Shown here in pieces: positions 28,917 to 39,207 of a DNA stretch of 64,000 nucleotides (positions are counted from its first letter, which is position 1; every line of letters starts with the position of its first letter). Made by a program: the position numbers and the translations under genes. The notes under the pieces were generated by a model. That model was given only the letters and a program-made list of their open reading frames with translations. It did no database searches and was not told the DNA's origin. Source of the stretch: Seminavis robusta (Eukaryota; Bacillariophyta; Bacillariophyceae; Naviculales; Naviculaceae); assembly GCA_903772945.1 (NCBI GenBank), contig CAICTM010000439.1, forward strand, positions 1-64,000, written 5' to 3'.

Positions 28917-31363
28917 GAAAATTAAACGAAGTGCTCAAACGCAAGCCTTACCCATTACCTAAAATCTCTGACCTGCTATACAAACTGCAGGGTTTCAAAT
29001 ATGCAACGGCTATAGACCTAAGCATGGGTTACTACCATATCCCACTTGATGAGGAATCCCAGGCACTATGCACAACCATCTTGCCTTGGGGCAAGTATAG
29101 GTACAGGAAGCTACCTATGGGTGTAGCATCTGCCCCAGACATATTCCAAAGTATTATGGATGAACTCCTAGGTGACCTGGAGTTTGCCAGAGTATACATT
29201 GATGATATCCTCATCATTTCAGATGGAACCTTCAAGGACCATCTTACTAAACTCGAAATAGTCCTTAGTAGGCTTGAAAGCAAAGGCTTCAGAGCCAATG
29301 TCCGCAAATGCTTCTTTGCAGAGGACGAGCTAGAGTACTTGGGCTACCAACTCACTCGGAATGCCATCAAACCACAACCAAAGAAAGTGGAAGCGATACT
29401 TAGGCTGCAGGCACCTAAGAATGTCAAGCAATTAAGACATTTCCTTGGCATGGTTAACTATTACCGAGACATGTGGCGACGTCGAAGCCACTTGTTAGCC
29501 CCAATGACAGAACTACTTTCCAAGAAGAGAAAGTGGGACTGGAACAAACAATGTCAGGAGTCCTTTGAAGAATTGAAAAGGATCATGAGTGAAGGCACTA
29601 TGTTAGCCTTCCCTGACTTTAGTAAGACCTTTCATATATACACAGATGCCAGTGACTATCAACTAGGCGGAGTGATTATGCAAGAAGGCAAACCATTGGC
29701 TTTCTACAGCCGCAAGCTCAATAGTGCTCAAAAGCGCTACACAACAGGAGAACAGGAACTACTGTCCATTGTTGAGACTCTCAAGGAGTTCAGAACAATC
29801 CTCCTGGGACAAAAGCTTGTAATACATACAGACCACAAAAATATTATCTATGGCAACTTAACCAATGATCGGATTATCCGATGGAGACTGTTGCTAGAAG
29901 AGTTTGGCCCTGAATACATTCATGTGGCCGGCAAAGACAATGTGGTTGCCGATGCCCTCTCCAGAATGGATCTCGAGGACAATGAAACAGACACCCGTGA
30001 CAGCCAAGAAGTCACGTGGGCTAGGCACAAGAAAACCAATGATGAGCAGTCCAGTCAAGCACACATCTCAGCCTATTGTATGGCCACCTTAGTGAGAGAT
30101 GAGACAGACCTCGATAAGGAGGAACTGTGCGAGATGTGCTTCAATGGAGAGACCACAAGCAAGCCAACAGAGCGGCTTGAGGACTCAGAACTTGAAGGGT
30201 TCCCAATGAACCCCAAAATCCTAGCCAAGGCGCAACGCCTGGACAAGGAACTCCGCAAGAAAGTTGAGAAGAGCAAACAAGAGTACTCTAAGAAAGACAT
30301 AGAGGGACATACACTCATTTGCTATAATGAAAAGATACTGGTACCGAAGGTACTACAGAATCGAATAGTTGCATGGGTGCACCATTACTTAGTGCATCCA
30401 GGTGAGACACGAATGGAAAAGACAATAGGTCAAATATTGACATGGCCCAAGATGCGAGATGATATCCGCCGCTTTGTCAAGTCTTGCCGAAAGTGCCAAC
30501 TCTGCAAGTCAGCAGCTAAGAAGTATGGCCACCTCCCAGCCAAGGAGGCAGAACCATCTGTACCCTGGAATAGAGTCAATGTAGACCTAGTAGGTCCATA
30601 CTCGGTCAAGGTCAAAGGCAAACGCAATAAGATTGAGCTGCGAGCCATGACAATGATTGATCCAGCCACAGGATGGTTTGAGATTAAGCAGGTTGAGAGG
30701 CCAAGTGCTGACTGCTGCCAGAAAGCATTAGATGATGCTTGGATCAATATGTATCCAAGGCCCCACTACATTGGGTTCGACAATGGCAAAGAGTTCAAGT
30801 CAGTCTTTGAAGAACTCGTCGAGAACTATGGCCTGACTAAGAAGCCTAGTTCCCCGTACAACCCCCAAGCCAATGGCATTGTGGAACGGGTACACCAAGT
30901 CCTAGGGAATATGCTAAGGACTTTCGAATTGGAAGAAGAGGAACTAGACGGCCATGATCCGTGGTCCTCCTTCCTATCTGCTGCTGCCTATGCCATCAGG
31001 AGTACCTACCATACTACCTTAGAGGCAACGCCGGCCGAACTGATCTTCGGACGCAATATGCTCCTACCAGTCCAGTTCAAGGCTGACTGGGAAGCCATAA
31101 GGGCACGCAGACAAGCAATGATAAATAAGAACAATGAACGGGAAAACAGCAAGCGCATTGCGCACACCTACTCCATAGGAGACATGGTGTCAAAGGCTAG
31201 ACCCGGGATCCTTCGCAAGCTTAGACGCAAACGCGATGGACCATTCACAGTCACGCACGTGTATACCAACGGCACTATCCGCATAAGGCAAGGTGCAATC
31301 TCTGAACGGATCAACATCCGTAGAGTGCAACCATTCTCTGAACCAGAGACCCCTGAAGCTTAA
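28917..31363 (+). CDS. Reverse transcriptase (rest), RNase H and integrase (retrotransposon frame 2)
   Basis: The frame opens technically at 28736, but its first 60 codons are a shadow of frame 1; the true product begins near 28917 with RKLNEVLKRKPYPLPKISDL. RT: YIDDILI active site at nt 29194-29214. RNase H: YTDASDYQLGG near 29638 and HTDHKNI near 29828. Linker VADALSRM. Integrase: H2C2 zinc region (HHYLVHPGETRMEKT, then CRKCQLC), catalytic triad in NVDLVGPY (about 30578), GFDNGKEFKS (about 30774) and NGIVERVHQ (about 30872), ending in a GPF-type module (GPFTVTHVYTNGTIRIRQG). All catalytic residues are intact, so only the RT frame break prevents a full polyprotein. Confidence 0.93.
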
Positions 31364-31371
31364 GTGCAGTT

Positions 31372-31382
31372 GGGGAAGCGGA
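31372..31382 (+). other. Polypurine tract
   Basis: ggggaagcgga directly before the 3' LTR, the expected plus-strand primer position. It has one pyrimidine. Confidence 0.75.
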
Positions 31383-31563
31383 TGCAATAGGCCTGACTGT
31401 AAGGATGCCAAGAGAGGTCTTGGTATGCCTGGAGAGGGATCTTAGTATCCCTGGATACCCTCTACAGGGACATAGTCATAGAACGGAGCCAGTGGCTCTG
31501 TATCTACCTAATCTAGATAGCTCATAATTTACCCAAACAGTCTTCTAGATCTAGCTTAAGGCA
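31383..31563 (+). repeat. 3' LTR (181 bp)
   Basis: Starts TGCAATAGGCC and ends CTTAAGGCA. Same as the reassembled 5' LTR along its whole length by eye, which implies a very recent insertion. Confidence 0.97.
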
Positions 31564-31568
31564 GCATA
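31564..31568 (+). other. Target-site duplication (right), gcata
   Basis: Matches 25106-25110. Confidence 0.95.
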
Positions 31569-31724
31569 CCTCGTACAGCTCCTAGTACATGCACAATTCA
31601 TGACTTGCTGTTCTTCTGCTCTTCCATTCAATCCAATCCCAAGGAGTGCATGGCTACCGGTATGGCTAGCTAGTAAGATCGAAATGCTCCAATGGACATC
31701 TTATAAAGTTTCTACAGGACTGTG

Positions 31725-32957
31725 TTACTTTCTCTTTGGCAAGGGGATTGAATCATCATTGGCTTCATTCACAACTTTTGGGAATATGCTACGATCTAGC
31801 TCATCCCATGCTTTTGTTGCAGCATCCAATTTCTCCTTGCCTGCAGATACAAAATTCCAAAACATGTGGCGTTTCTCCGGCAGGGGAGTGCCGCCTAGAA
31901 TGGCAACACGAGTGTCACCTTCCAATGCTTGAATTTTTGCTTTGATCTCTGTTGCTCCAGCTTTGGCAGTGACCATACTTCCTGGTTCCACTATTTGACC
32001 ATCCAAGGACCCCCACCCTGAGAGGAATTTCATCTTTCCTGTAGACACATAGACTCCGACTTCGATGGATGGATAGTTGTAGTCGTGCTGTCCTCCCGGG
32101 CCCTCCAGGATAAAGCTGTCATTTGCGTTTTCAAAGTGGGTATCCACATAGAACACTCTTCCCAACTTTGGGTCAATGGGAATGGACGACTGGGTCAGAC
32201 CATTGGAATTCCCAACCACTAAAGTAGCATGTGAGTCAATGGAAACAGCCTTTCCGTGGTGAAAAGATGGCTCACAATCTTCTCCATCCTTGGACAAGGC
32301 CATCCACAATTGGAGACCGTGGGACCCGGTTGGAGCCGGTACATTCCGGGCATCTAAATGTGGCTGCAAATCTTCCAAAAGACCTCGTTCCGAATGGGTC
32401 ACGCCTTTTCCTGATATCATTCCGTTGACTTCACCTGGAAGGACAATTTGTTCCGCTCCTGTCGAATCACGATGCAATACGGCCCCTTCAAAAAGGTAGC
32501 TAATTGTCATGAGGCCAATGTGCGGATGGGGACCCACATTCATGGCATGCTCTGAGATTAGGACTGGTCCAAAATGATCTAGAAAGACAAAAGGACCTAA
32601 GGATCTTTGCTTGCGAAATGGCAATATTCTTCGTACCGAGAAATCGGGTCCAAGAGGTACTATCTTTCCTTCAAACGATTCCTGAGGGATAATTCCTTGA
32701 TCCCCCATAGCGACAGACTCATTTCCGCCTTCTTTCCCAGAGCTGTCTTCTTCAACCGCAGAGTCAACGTTATGATTGTGGCCAGTCAAGATCGAGAGTT
32801 CCCGACGAAAATGCTGCTGCAAATGTATGGAGTATGGAGCCACAGTGGCGCTTCTGCTGGTGCGAAAGGTTGCTGAAAGATGCTGGCTTGCTGGACTCCG
32901 GAGCACAGCTGTGCTCGTAGCAAGATACCGATAGAGCATTCGAGGGGATAACATCAT
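31725..32957 (-). CDS. Pirin family protein, probably mitochondrial
   Basis: Bicupin of the pirin family. The metal site is complete: HPHIG (two His) and GKGVTHSERGL (His and Glu). Around them lie FVFLDHFGP, YLFEGAVLHRDSTG and LQLWMAL, all family blocks. The second cupin is at about 240-360. Pirins bind Fe and act as transcription co-regulators or quercetinases; the role here is open. The chosen start (32957, MMLSPRMLYRYLATSTAVLR) gives a 410-residue protein with a basic, acid-free leader fitting a mitochondrial or plastid presequence. An in-frame ATG at 33113 adds 52 residues of doubtful quality. The 3' end lies about 160 bp from the retrotransposon, which may affect its polyadenylation region. 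Confidence 0.93.
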   Translation of the reverse strand: MMLSPRMLYRYLATSTAVLRSPASQHLSATFRTSRSATVAPYSIHLQQHFRRELSILTGHNHNVDSAVEEDSSGKEGGNESVAMGDQGIIPQESFEGKIVPLGPDFSVRRILPFRKQRSLGPFVFLDHFGPVLISEHAMNVGPHPHIGLMTISYLFEGAVLHRDSTGAEQIVLPGEVNGMISGKGVTHSERGLLEDLQPHLDARNVPAPTGSHGLQLWMALSKDGEDCEPSFHHGKAVSIDSHATLVVGNSNGLTQSSIPIDPKLGRVFYVDTHFENANDSFILEGPGGQHDYNYPSIEVGVYVSTGKMKFLSGWGSLDGQIVEPGSMVTAKAGATEIKAKIQALEGDTRVAILGGTPLPEKRHMFWNFVSAGKEKLDAATKAWDELDRSIFPKVVNEANDDSIPLPKRK

Positions 32958-33242
32958 CTTGTACCGCCGTTGGCAATCTAAAGATCTGTTGTCCCCTTGG
33001 TTGTGGCGCTGTGCAGGGATCTTTCGGTTGAAGATTCGTTCTAAACCCGGTAGAGCTGTCAATCCGGTACGAAGTTTAGCTGTCCTGAACGGAAACATGG
33101 CCACAATTGTCAACCATTGCAGAACCGTCTATCCAACCACCCGCTCTTTGCCTGCCTACGGTATCTATCTAGCTAGCTAGTAGATTTCAGGTGGAAGACT
33201 CAATATGAAAGTTTCAAGTTATGCGAATGCTTACTAAGAAGC

Positions 33243-35476
33243 CTACATGATCTGGTACTGTGGACCGCCACCTCCTTCGGGAACAGTCCAATGAATGTAC
33301 TCCTTTGGCATCTTGATGGAACAGCACTTACAGTGAACACAGTTCTACGAGAATGGCAGCATCATCAATCAAGGCATCAAAAGTTAGACAAACTCAATCA
33401 AATCATAAACGAGGCGACTTTTGTCGAAAGAAGTGAACAGCAAAGCTTACCTGGGCATTGATAACCAATTTCTTGTCAGGGCCACTTTCCTCATCGTTGT
33501 CTACATATTCATAAACGCCAGCGGGACAAAATCGTTGCTCAGGTCCTGCGTATACCTGCAACGAAACGTTCTTTGGGACATCCCCTAATTCGGGCTTGAT
33601 CCGAAGATGGCTGGGTTGATCATCTTCGTGGTACGTTCCACTGCGTTGTAGGTTTGTCAAAAGGTCAAACGTCAGTTTGCCATCGGGAGGAGGGTAGTCA
33701 ATTGGTTTGAAGTCCGTGGACTGCTTGGTTTTTTCCGAATCTCTTTCCGTGTGGCTCAATGTCCATGGCTCGCGGCCCTTGGTAACATGCGTGGCAATTC
33801 CAGTGTACACCAACCCACCCCCAACGCCCCATCGGGCAAAAGATTCGTGACTGTTGCGTACTTCGTATAGCTCATCATTGATCCAGGAGTCTTTCACCTT
33901 GGATTCGTATGCGGTCAACTCTTGTGGTTTGTAATCCTCCGGGTACTCAAATGAATCTGCGACAGGGTCCACGCCCTCTTCCTCCGTCAATGCTTCGAAG
34001 GTTGCATCGGCGGCCAACATTCCCGATTTGAGTGCGGTGTGAGAACCCTTGATTTTGACAGCATTCAAAAATCCAGCCGAGCATCCCAGCAAGGCTCCAC
34101 CGGGAAATGTCAATTTTGGAATGGAGTGGTACCCTCCTTCATTCAAGACACGAGCTCCATAAGAAACACACGTGCCACCTTCAAAGTGTTTTTTAATATC
34201 GGGATGAGTCTTCCATCGTTGAAATTCTTGGTACGGATTCAAGTAAGGATTTTGGTAGTCCAGTCCTACTACCAAACCAGCCAACACGAGATTGGGTTCT
34301 TGATGGTACAGAAAGGTTCCACCAAAGACCTTGTCGGTAACCGAACTCTGCAATGGATATCCCAAGGTATGCTGGACCAATCCTGGTTGAAAGTTTTCTT
34401 CGGGAATTTCCCAAACTTCCTTAATTCCCAATCCGTACGTTTGTGGATGTCCATCTTCCCTCAAATCAAAATGTTCAATGAGAAATTCCGAACAGGATCC
34501 TCTGGCTCCTTCGGCAAAGAGTGTTTGTCGTGCATGCAATTCCGAGCCACGTTCAAATGTAGCCTTGGGCTGTCCATCTTTTCCAATGCCCACATCCCGG
34601 GTGGCAATTCCCTTGACGGCTCCAGTAGCTTCGTCCAAGACCACTTCGGAAGCGGCAAATCCTGGATATACTTCGACTTCTAATTCTTCTGCCTTTTTGC
34701 CCAACCATCGACAGAGTTGACTGAGTGAAATAATATAGTTTCCGTCATTGTGGAGTTGTGAAGGCAATAGAAAATGGGGAATACCCATGGATTTGTCTTC
34801 TGTGAGAACTAGAAATTGATCGTGTTGGACGGGAGTGGCTGAGGAACCTTGTTCATTTTCAAAGACTTTGGTCCAATGATTGTCCGAATTCTTGTCTGCC
34901 ATGTCGGGAAATAGTTCATGGAGTGCTTTTGGATCAAACACATTGCCAGATAGAATATGGGCTCCAATTTCACTATTGTCGATTAATTAATAACACAGCC
35001 AACAACCATTAATTTTGAACCCAAATTGGAATGAAAAATAGGAAATACAGACGGATGAGTGAGCCTTGTAGTCACAAAACCCACAGACAACAGAATTTAA
35101 TTTTCTGAGTTGCCTACCTTCCCTTGTCAATGACACAGACACTTAATTCCTTTCCTGTTTCTTGGCACAACTGTTTGATTCGAATGGCAGCTGCTAGTCC
35201 AGCAGGTCCACCACCGACAATGAGCACATCAAACGCCATGGCTTCTCGTGGTTCGGAAAGAGGATCTTCTTCAGAGGAAAAGCAGCGTTTGGTGACACTG
35301 GTGCTTATTTGTTGTTTGGTGGGTGCATTTTGGTGTCGATGCATGGAAGAAAACAATCCAACCGTCGAGGATAGACTGCGAAGAGCCACATTACTATTAT
35401 TGGATCCAATCACCTGTCTTCTACCCAATGCCTTGAGCGATCGAAGGGCGGAAACTCGTGTAGCAGACCACGACAT
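33243..35476 (-). CDS. ETFDH: Electron transfer flavoprotein-ubiquinone oxidoreductase, three exons
   Basis: Mitochondrial inner-membrane enzyme passing electrons from ETF (fatty-acid and amino-acid dehydrogenases) to ubiquinone. Exon 1 35476-35118, exon 2 34972-33451, exon 3 33344-33243; introns of 145 bp (34973-35117) and 106 bp (33345-33450), both GT-AG. The product is 660 residues. Exon 1 has a basic presequence and the FAD site [17 protein letters not shown]. Exon 2 starts [14 protein letters not shown], continues with the ubiquinone and FAD parts, and has [10 protein letters not shown], giving the first cluster Cys. Exon 3 gives [11 protein letters not shown], the other three Cys of the 4Fe-4S cluster, and the ending [13 protein letters not shown]. 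Missing exon 3 would remove the cluster, so its recognition matters. Divergent from the acyl-CoA-binding gene with 644 bp between. Confidence 0.97.
33345..33450 (-). other. ETF-QO intron 2
   Basis: Donor GCCCAG|GTAAGC and acceptor CGTAG|AACTGTG; phase 0, joining VINAQ to NCVHC. Confidence 0.93.
34973..35117 (-). other. ETF-QO intron 1
   Basis: Donor GGAAG|GTAGGC and acceptor ACAATAG|TGAAATTGG; phase 2, completing a Ser codon before EIGAHILSG. Confidence 0.9.
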
Positions 35477-36120
35477 GGTGGATAGGGAGAGATGGGTGCA
35501 GAGGTCTGTCTAATGACTGGGGAAATAAAGTGATGGCTTCCCACTGGTTGTTTTATTGATGGGAAGAATAATGGCCCCGTTGAGTGCATTCTCGATTCTC
35601 AAGCGGGTGGGTGATTGACAAGATGCCAATGATGCTTTGGATCTTTCTCGTTTCGCTTCCGGCTGGTGATGGTTCTTCTTTGGAATTCTGACGAGGACGG
35701 GATTGATGTGTTCGCGGATCCAACGATACTATTGTAACCCTAATGAGGTATTTTGAGCAAAAGGTATCCGGCATGGCGGATGACATCGACAACAAGAGCG
35801 GCTGACCCGAAGCCTTGCCACAACAAACTGGTCGACAAACCATTGAATACCGGTAGCATCATCTCCTTCGTCGCAGTGCTGGTTGGGTGACAAGTGTCAT
35901 CCATCAATAACTCATCCCACCAGATACATCATTCGTTCGATTTGATTGATTGATGCACCCAAGGCGTGTTTTCCCACGGTTCCGAATACCTACAACCTAC
36001 AAGAGCTGTTACCCAAAGATACCACCAACCACACGACTACGTATACCACAGTAGTAGCATTCCTCCTAGTTGAATGATAGCAAGAGCAGACTATTACAGT
36101 ACTAAACCAACGAAACCATC
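35477..36120. promoter_or_regulatory. Divergent spacer between ETF-QO and the acyl-CoA-binding protein gene
   Basis: No gene. Presumed to hold both promoters. An ataccggtagc motif lies near 35848. Specific factor sites cannot be named from sequence alone. Confidence 0.4.
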
Positions 36121-37276
36121 ATGAGCGACTTGACCGATTCCTTTCGCGAAAAGACCAACTACATGAAAACATGGAAGCCAGCTAGTGCTCCTTCGGTGAG
36201 TTGACATGACATGCCGTAAATCGACTTACTTGTCGCGACTTCATACTAGTACTCACGATTGTGTTATCATCATCGTCTTTCATACACAGAACAGAGATCG
36301 CCTAGAACTCTACGCCTTGCACAAGCAGAGTGTGGTGGGCGACGCTCCCGCTTCGATTCCCAATTCCGCCACGCAACCCGAAAAAGCCAAGCACCAGGCA
36401 TGGCGGGCCAAAAAGGGAGTCTCCCAGCAAGAAGCCATGCGATTGTACATTCAAGAATGCGATCGACAAGTCAGGACCTACGGCACGACATCGGCACAAA
36501 CGCCACAAAACACTCCCACCATTACCAATGGCGGTGGCGACAATAACAACAACGCGAGTCCAAACAACGCCGCCGCACCACGCGGCATTGCCGCCATTCC
36601 CCTACTCTGTGCGGCAGCCTCCGAGTCACGACCTGCCTATCTACGGCGATTGGCCAATACACTGATAGAAAATGCTTGGTGGAGTCGACAGGAACCACTC
36701 TGTGCCACACCGGGAACGCTCTGGAGTGTTCCTGAAGCAGCCGTCATTTGCATTGCCAGCCTGGTCGAGCGTCTCTCCCTCACACTCTTTCGCGAGGATA
36801 CACCCATTCCACAAAAGGTCGTCCAATCCTTTCTATGGCCCATGCACAATGCCTTGTTGAGTGCCTGGATGGGATTGATACTCGTATACACCATTCTTGG
36901 AGCCGGAGTCGAATTCCTGCAAACTGTCTTTTGGGGATCCCGACGTACCGGATTGTCCATGACATTCATCTGGGCAGAAAAAATTCAGCTATCGGCCGAT
37001 TCCATTCTCACCATGTGCGAACCGCATCAACCACTCTCGGCGCGATTGGTGGGCCTGGCACTCTTGCCCTTTACCGCCATTGTTGCACTCATTGGAGCGG
37101 TACAACAGGCCACGGGAGGTAATATGATGGTCTCGGCGGCATTCTACGTGTTGACCATGTTTGTCGTCACCTGGTGGTACTGGTTCTTGGTATTGCCCTG
37201 GTTTGCATCCATCTTTTTGGGTGCCGCACTGCTCAGTGGAAATTGTTTTGCCTTGATTGAAATGGCGGGTGTGTAG
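36121..37276 (+). CDS. Acyl-CoA-binding-domain membrane protein, two exons
   Basis: Exon 1 is 36121-36195 and exon 2 is 36290-37276; the 94-bp intron runs GTGAGT to CACAG and joins in phase 0. 353 residues. Residues about 8-90 form an acyl-CoA-binding fold: FREKTNYMKTWKPASAPSNR, LELYALHKQSVVGDAP, then KHQAWRAKKGVSQQEAMRLY, matching the ACBP helix 2 (LYGLYKQAT-x-GD) and helix 3 (K-x-AW-x-G-S-x-EEA). A Gln/Asn-rich linker follows. The C-terminal half has several hydrophobic spans, the last two near 300-345 (YVLTMFVVTWWYWFLVLPWF). This architecture, ACBP plus membrane anchor, fits membrane-tethered ACBPs that hold acyl-CoA at ER or organelle membranes. Exon 1 supplies the first helix, so the frame starting at 36206 alone would miss it. 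Confidence 0.85.
36196..36289 (+). other. Intron of the acyl-CoA-binding protein gene
   Basis: CCTTCG|GTGAGT ... CATACACAG|AACAGAG, 94 bp, phase 0. Confidence 0.88.
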
Positions 37277-38081
37277 AAGGAATGAATGTGGAAGCAGGAG
37301 AGAATGCCAACTAATGAGCACCAAACCACAGGATGTTGGTTGGTCACCAATGGTTGTTGCAACAAGAAGAAGAAAATGTAATCAAAAAGAAAGAAGAACG
37401 ACAACAACAACTTGGTTGACGAAACATCCCCACAACAACAACAAACGACGCTACGAAAGGTCACGGAACAAGGCAAGCACGACAATCAATCCATACAATT
37501 TTAGTGTACATACCTGGTAGAAAAAGAAAACCATAGTTAGCATTGCCCTTTGATCTCCTTGGGTGTTGGTCCCGAAGCAGTGTCGAGCATTCAGTGAAGT
37601 TAGTGGAACTGTGCAAGGCCTGGTTTTCCTATCTGGCTGGCTAGTTCACAATATGAATGAGCTCCCCAGCGGTGGCTACCGGTATCCTACTACGGTATAC
37701 GTATCTTTTTCTGCAAGTCCATGGGTACTAGTAGACCGCTGAAGCTGCTGCTGTTGCGTTCTAAGCCGTTTCGTAACCCAACCACCATCCTACCGGTACC
37801 ACGGTACCACAGTACGATGCCAAGGAACTTCGGTAGCTTCGGTCTACATTATGAAAATAGAATTGTCACAGTTGAGGGCAAGCGACCAACCTATTGGTAC
37901 ATGTACATGTAGCTTCTGGAAACACACCCGGCTGGTATCTAGAAAGCCAACGGATGCAAGCAGAAGATAGATGCTGACAAAAACAGTTACATCTATAGCG
38001 TTGTGTTCGTTGCTCTATGCCATATAACAAAATTGTTGGTTCTTCCTTTTATTGCCAGCGCAAAAGTTTTGATTTGTCCTC
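37277..38081. other. Convergent spacer, no supported gene
   Basis: Contains CAA-rich stretches (37396-37445) and accggtaccacggtaccac near 37794. No convincing frame. Confidence 0.4.
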
Positions 38082-38543
38082 TTACTCTTTTAATTCCTCC
38101 AGCCACGTGAACCCGTTGTACTTGGAAATGCTCCAGCCACCATTGTCGTGACGAATCCAACCTCCTCGTGGAGGTCCCGTGGAAGTCACGATATCTCCTT
38201 CTTTGAGCTGATGCACAACATTGTACGGATTGAAGGGTTCACCAGGCTCCTTGTGAACATTAAGAAACCCTTTTTGAGTGCGACAAACGTATCTCTTCCC
38301 AATGCCAATGTCCAGTTCATCTTTTCTCTTTCTCAGAGACTCCAGGAGCCCACCCGCATCGCCATCCGATACCGCCGTGCATTCTTCGCCTAGGATCGAG
38401 AGATCTTCGATAAGAAAAAGGCGACTCTCAAAAGCTTTGGAGCTTTGGGCAATTGGTCCTGCAGACAGGAATGCTGAACACCCTTGCAAGGAGAGGACCA
38501 TGCAAACGAAAACAGCAAGGAAGGGAACCTTTATATCAGTCAT
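38082..38543 (-). CDS. Plastid-targeted SH3-like domain protein
   Basis: 153 residues. The N-terminus (VPFLAVFVCMVLSLQGCSA) is a signal peptide; cleavage after GCSA leaves Phe at +1 (FLSAGP), the diatom plastid bipartite signal. Residues about 82-150 form a bacterial-SH3-like beta module: YVCRTQKGFLNVHKEPG, then VVHQLKEGDIVTSTGPP, GGWIRHDNGGWSI and NGFTWLEEL. Such modules bind peptides or peptidoglycan-like ligands; here a stromal protein-binding role is only inferred. A short acidic helix (residues 40-80) links the two. No catalytic residues seen. Confidence 0.75.
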   Translation of the reverse strand: MTDIKVPFLAVFVCMVLSLQGCSAFLSAGPIAQSSKAFESRLFLIEDLSILGEECTAVSDGDAGGLLESLRKRKDELDIGIGKRYVCRTQKGFLNVHKEPGEPFNPYNVVHQLKEGDIVTSTGPPRGGWIRHDNGGWSISKYNGFTWLEELKE

Positions 38544-39207
38544 GGTTTCTATTTTTCAATCTATCCTCTAATATCAAGTACAGCCGGGACAAATGAGCTC
38601 TATTATGGAGAAAAGAAGTGTTCTCGTATCATGAGCGTGGTTTTGTGTTTGAGAGAAAACCACTGTTGGACTTCTTCGGCACATGCTACATGACAGCACA
38701 AAGCGACATGGCAGAACAAAATGAAAGAAGAAGCTTCGATCCATTTGGTTTTGCAACGTCATCAACCGTTCGAATCTTTTCAGAAGGTGAGAGGCTGAAA
38801 ACCACCATGCGCGTAACGAGGATTTACTCTTGTACGGGGACGCGAAGACGCAAACTCTCATCTGACACAGAGAGAATACACTTGGTCCATTCTGGCGTAT
38901 ATCATGTACATTCTGGTCTACGGTGCGCTCCGCTACGGGGAAAGATCATTGATCAAGGGGAAATTCATAAGAGCGCCGATAACACAACACAATCTAACTA
39001 ACTATGTGGCGGGAGTGCCATCTGATCTCTATTCAAATCGCATTTGTGGTCTGCCAATTTCCTTGAGCCTCCTTTTGTTGGAGTTTCGTTTCTTTGAACT
39101 GCCAGGACGACCACTAGAAGACCACCAAAAGGTGTTGCATGCCAACTCAATCTCGCGAATCGTTGTATTCGATAGTTTTGCCTTCATTCGTTCAATCCAT
39201 ATTCTAT
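38544..39207. other. Intergenic, no supported gene
   Basis: Between two minus-strand genes. Overlapping short frames on both strands without recognisable motifs. Confidence 0.4.

Larger units (their letters stand above)
25111..31563 (+). mobile_element. Ty3/gypsy LTR retrotransposon, recent insertion, with a nested DNA element
   Basis: Complete element: 5' LTR (split), leader, gag-protease-RT-RNase H-integrase in this order (Ty3/gypsy type), polypurine tract and 3' LTR, bounded by the 5-bp duplication gcata. Without the nested 972-bp insert and its 3-bp duplication the element is 5,478 bp. The LTRs start TG and end CA, are 181 bp, and show no difference by eye. The coding region is split into two frames by two close frame changes inside RT. 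There is no chromodomain and no envelope-like frame. It sits in plus orientation between the small membrane gene and pirin, both minus strand. Confidence 0.97.

Noticed and set aside
28890-28920. Programmed ribosomal frameshift between the two retrotransposon frames
   Set aside because: Two separate frame changes are needed and no slippery site with a pseudoknot is seen. Conserved RT residues lie in the short middle frame, which fits two base losses better.
36206-36289. Start of the acyl-CoA-binding gene at 36206
   Set aside because: This stretch is intron. A phase-0 junction with the exon at 36121 restores the first ACBP helix.
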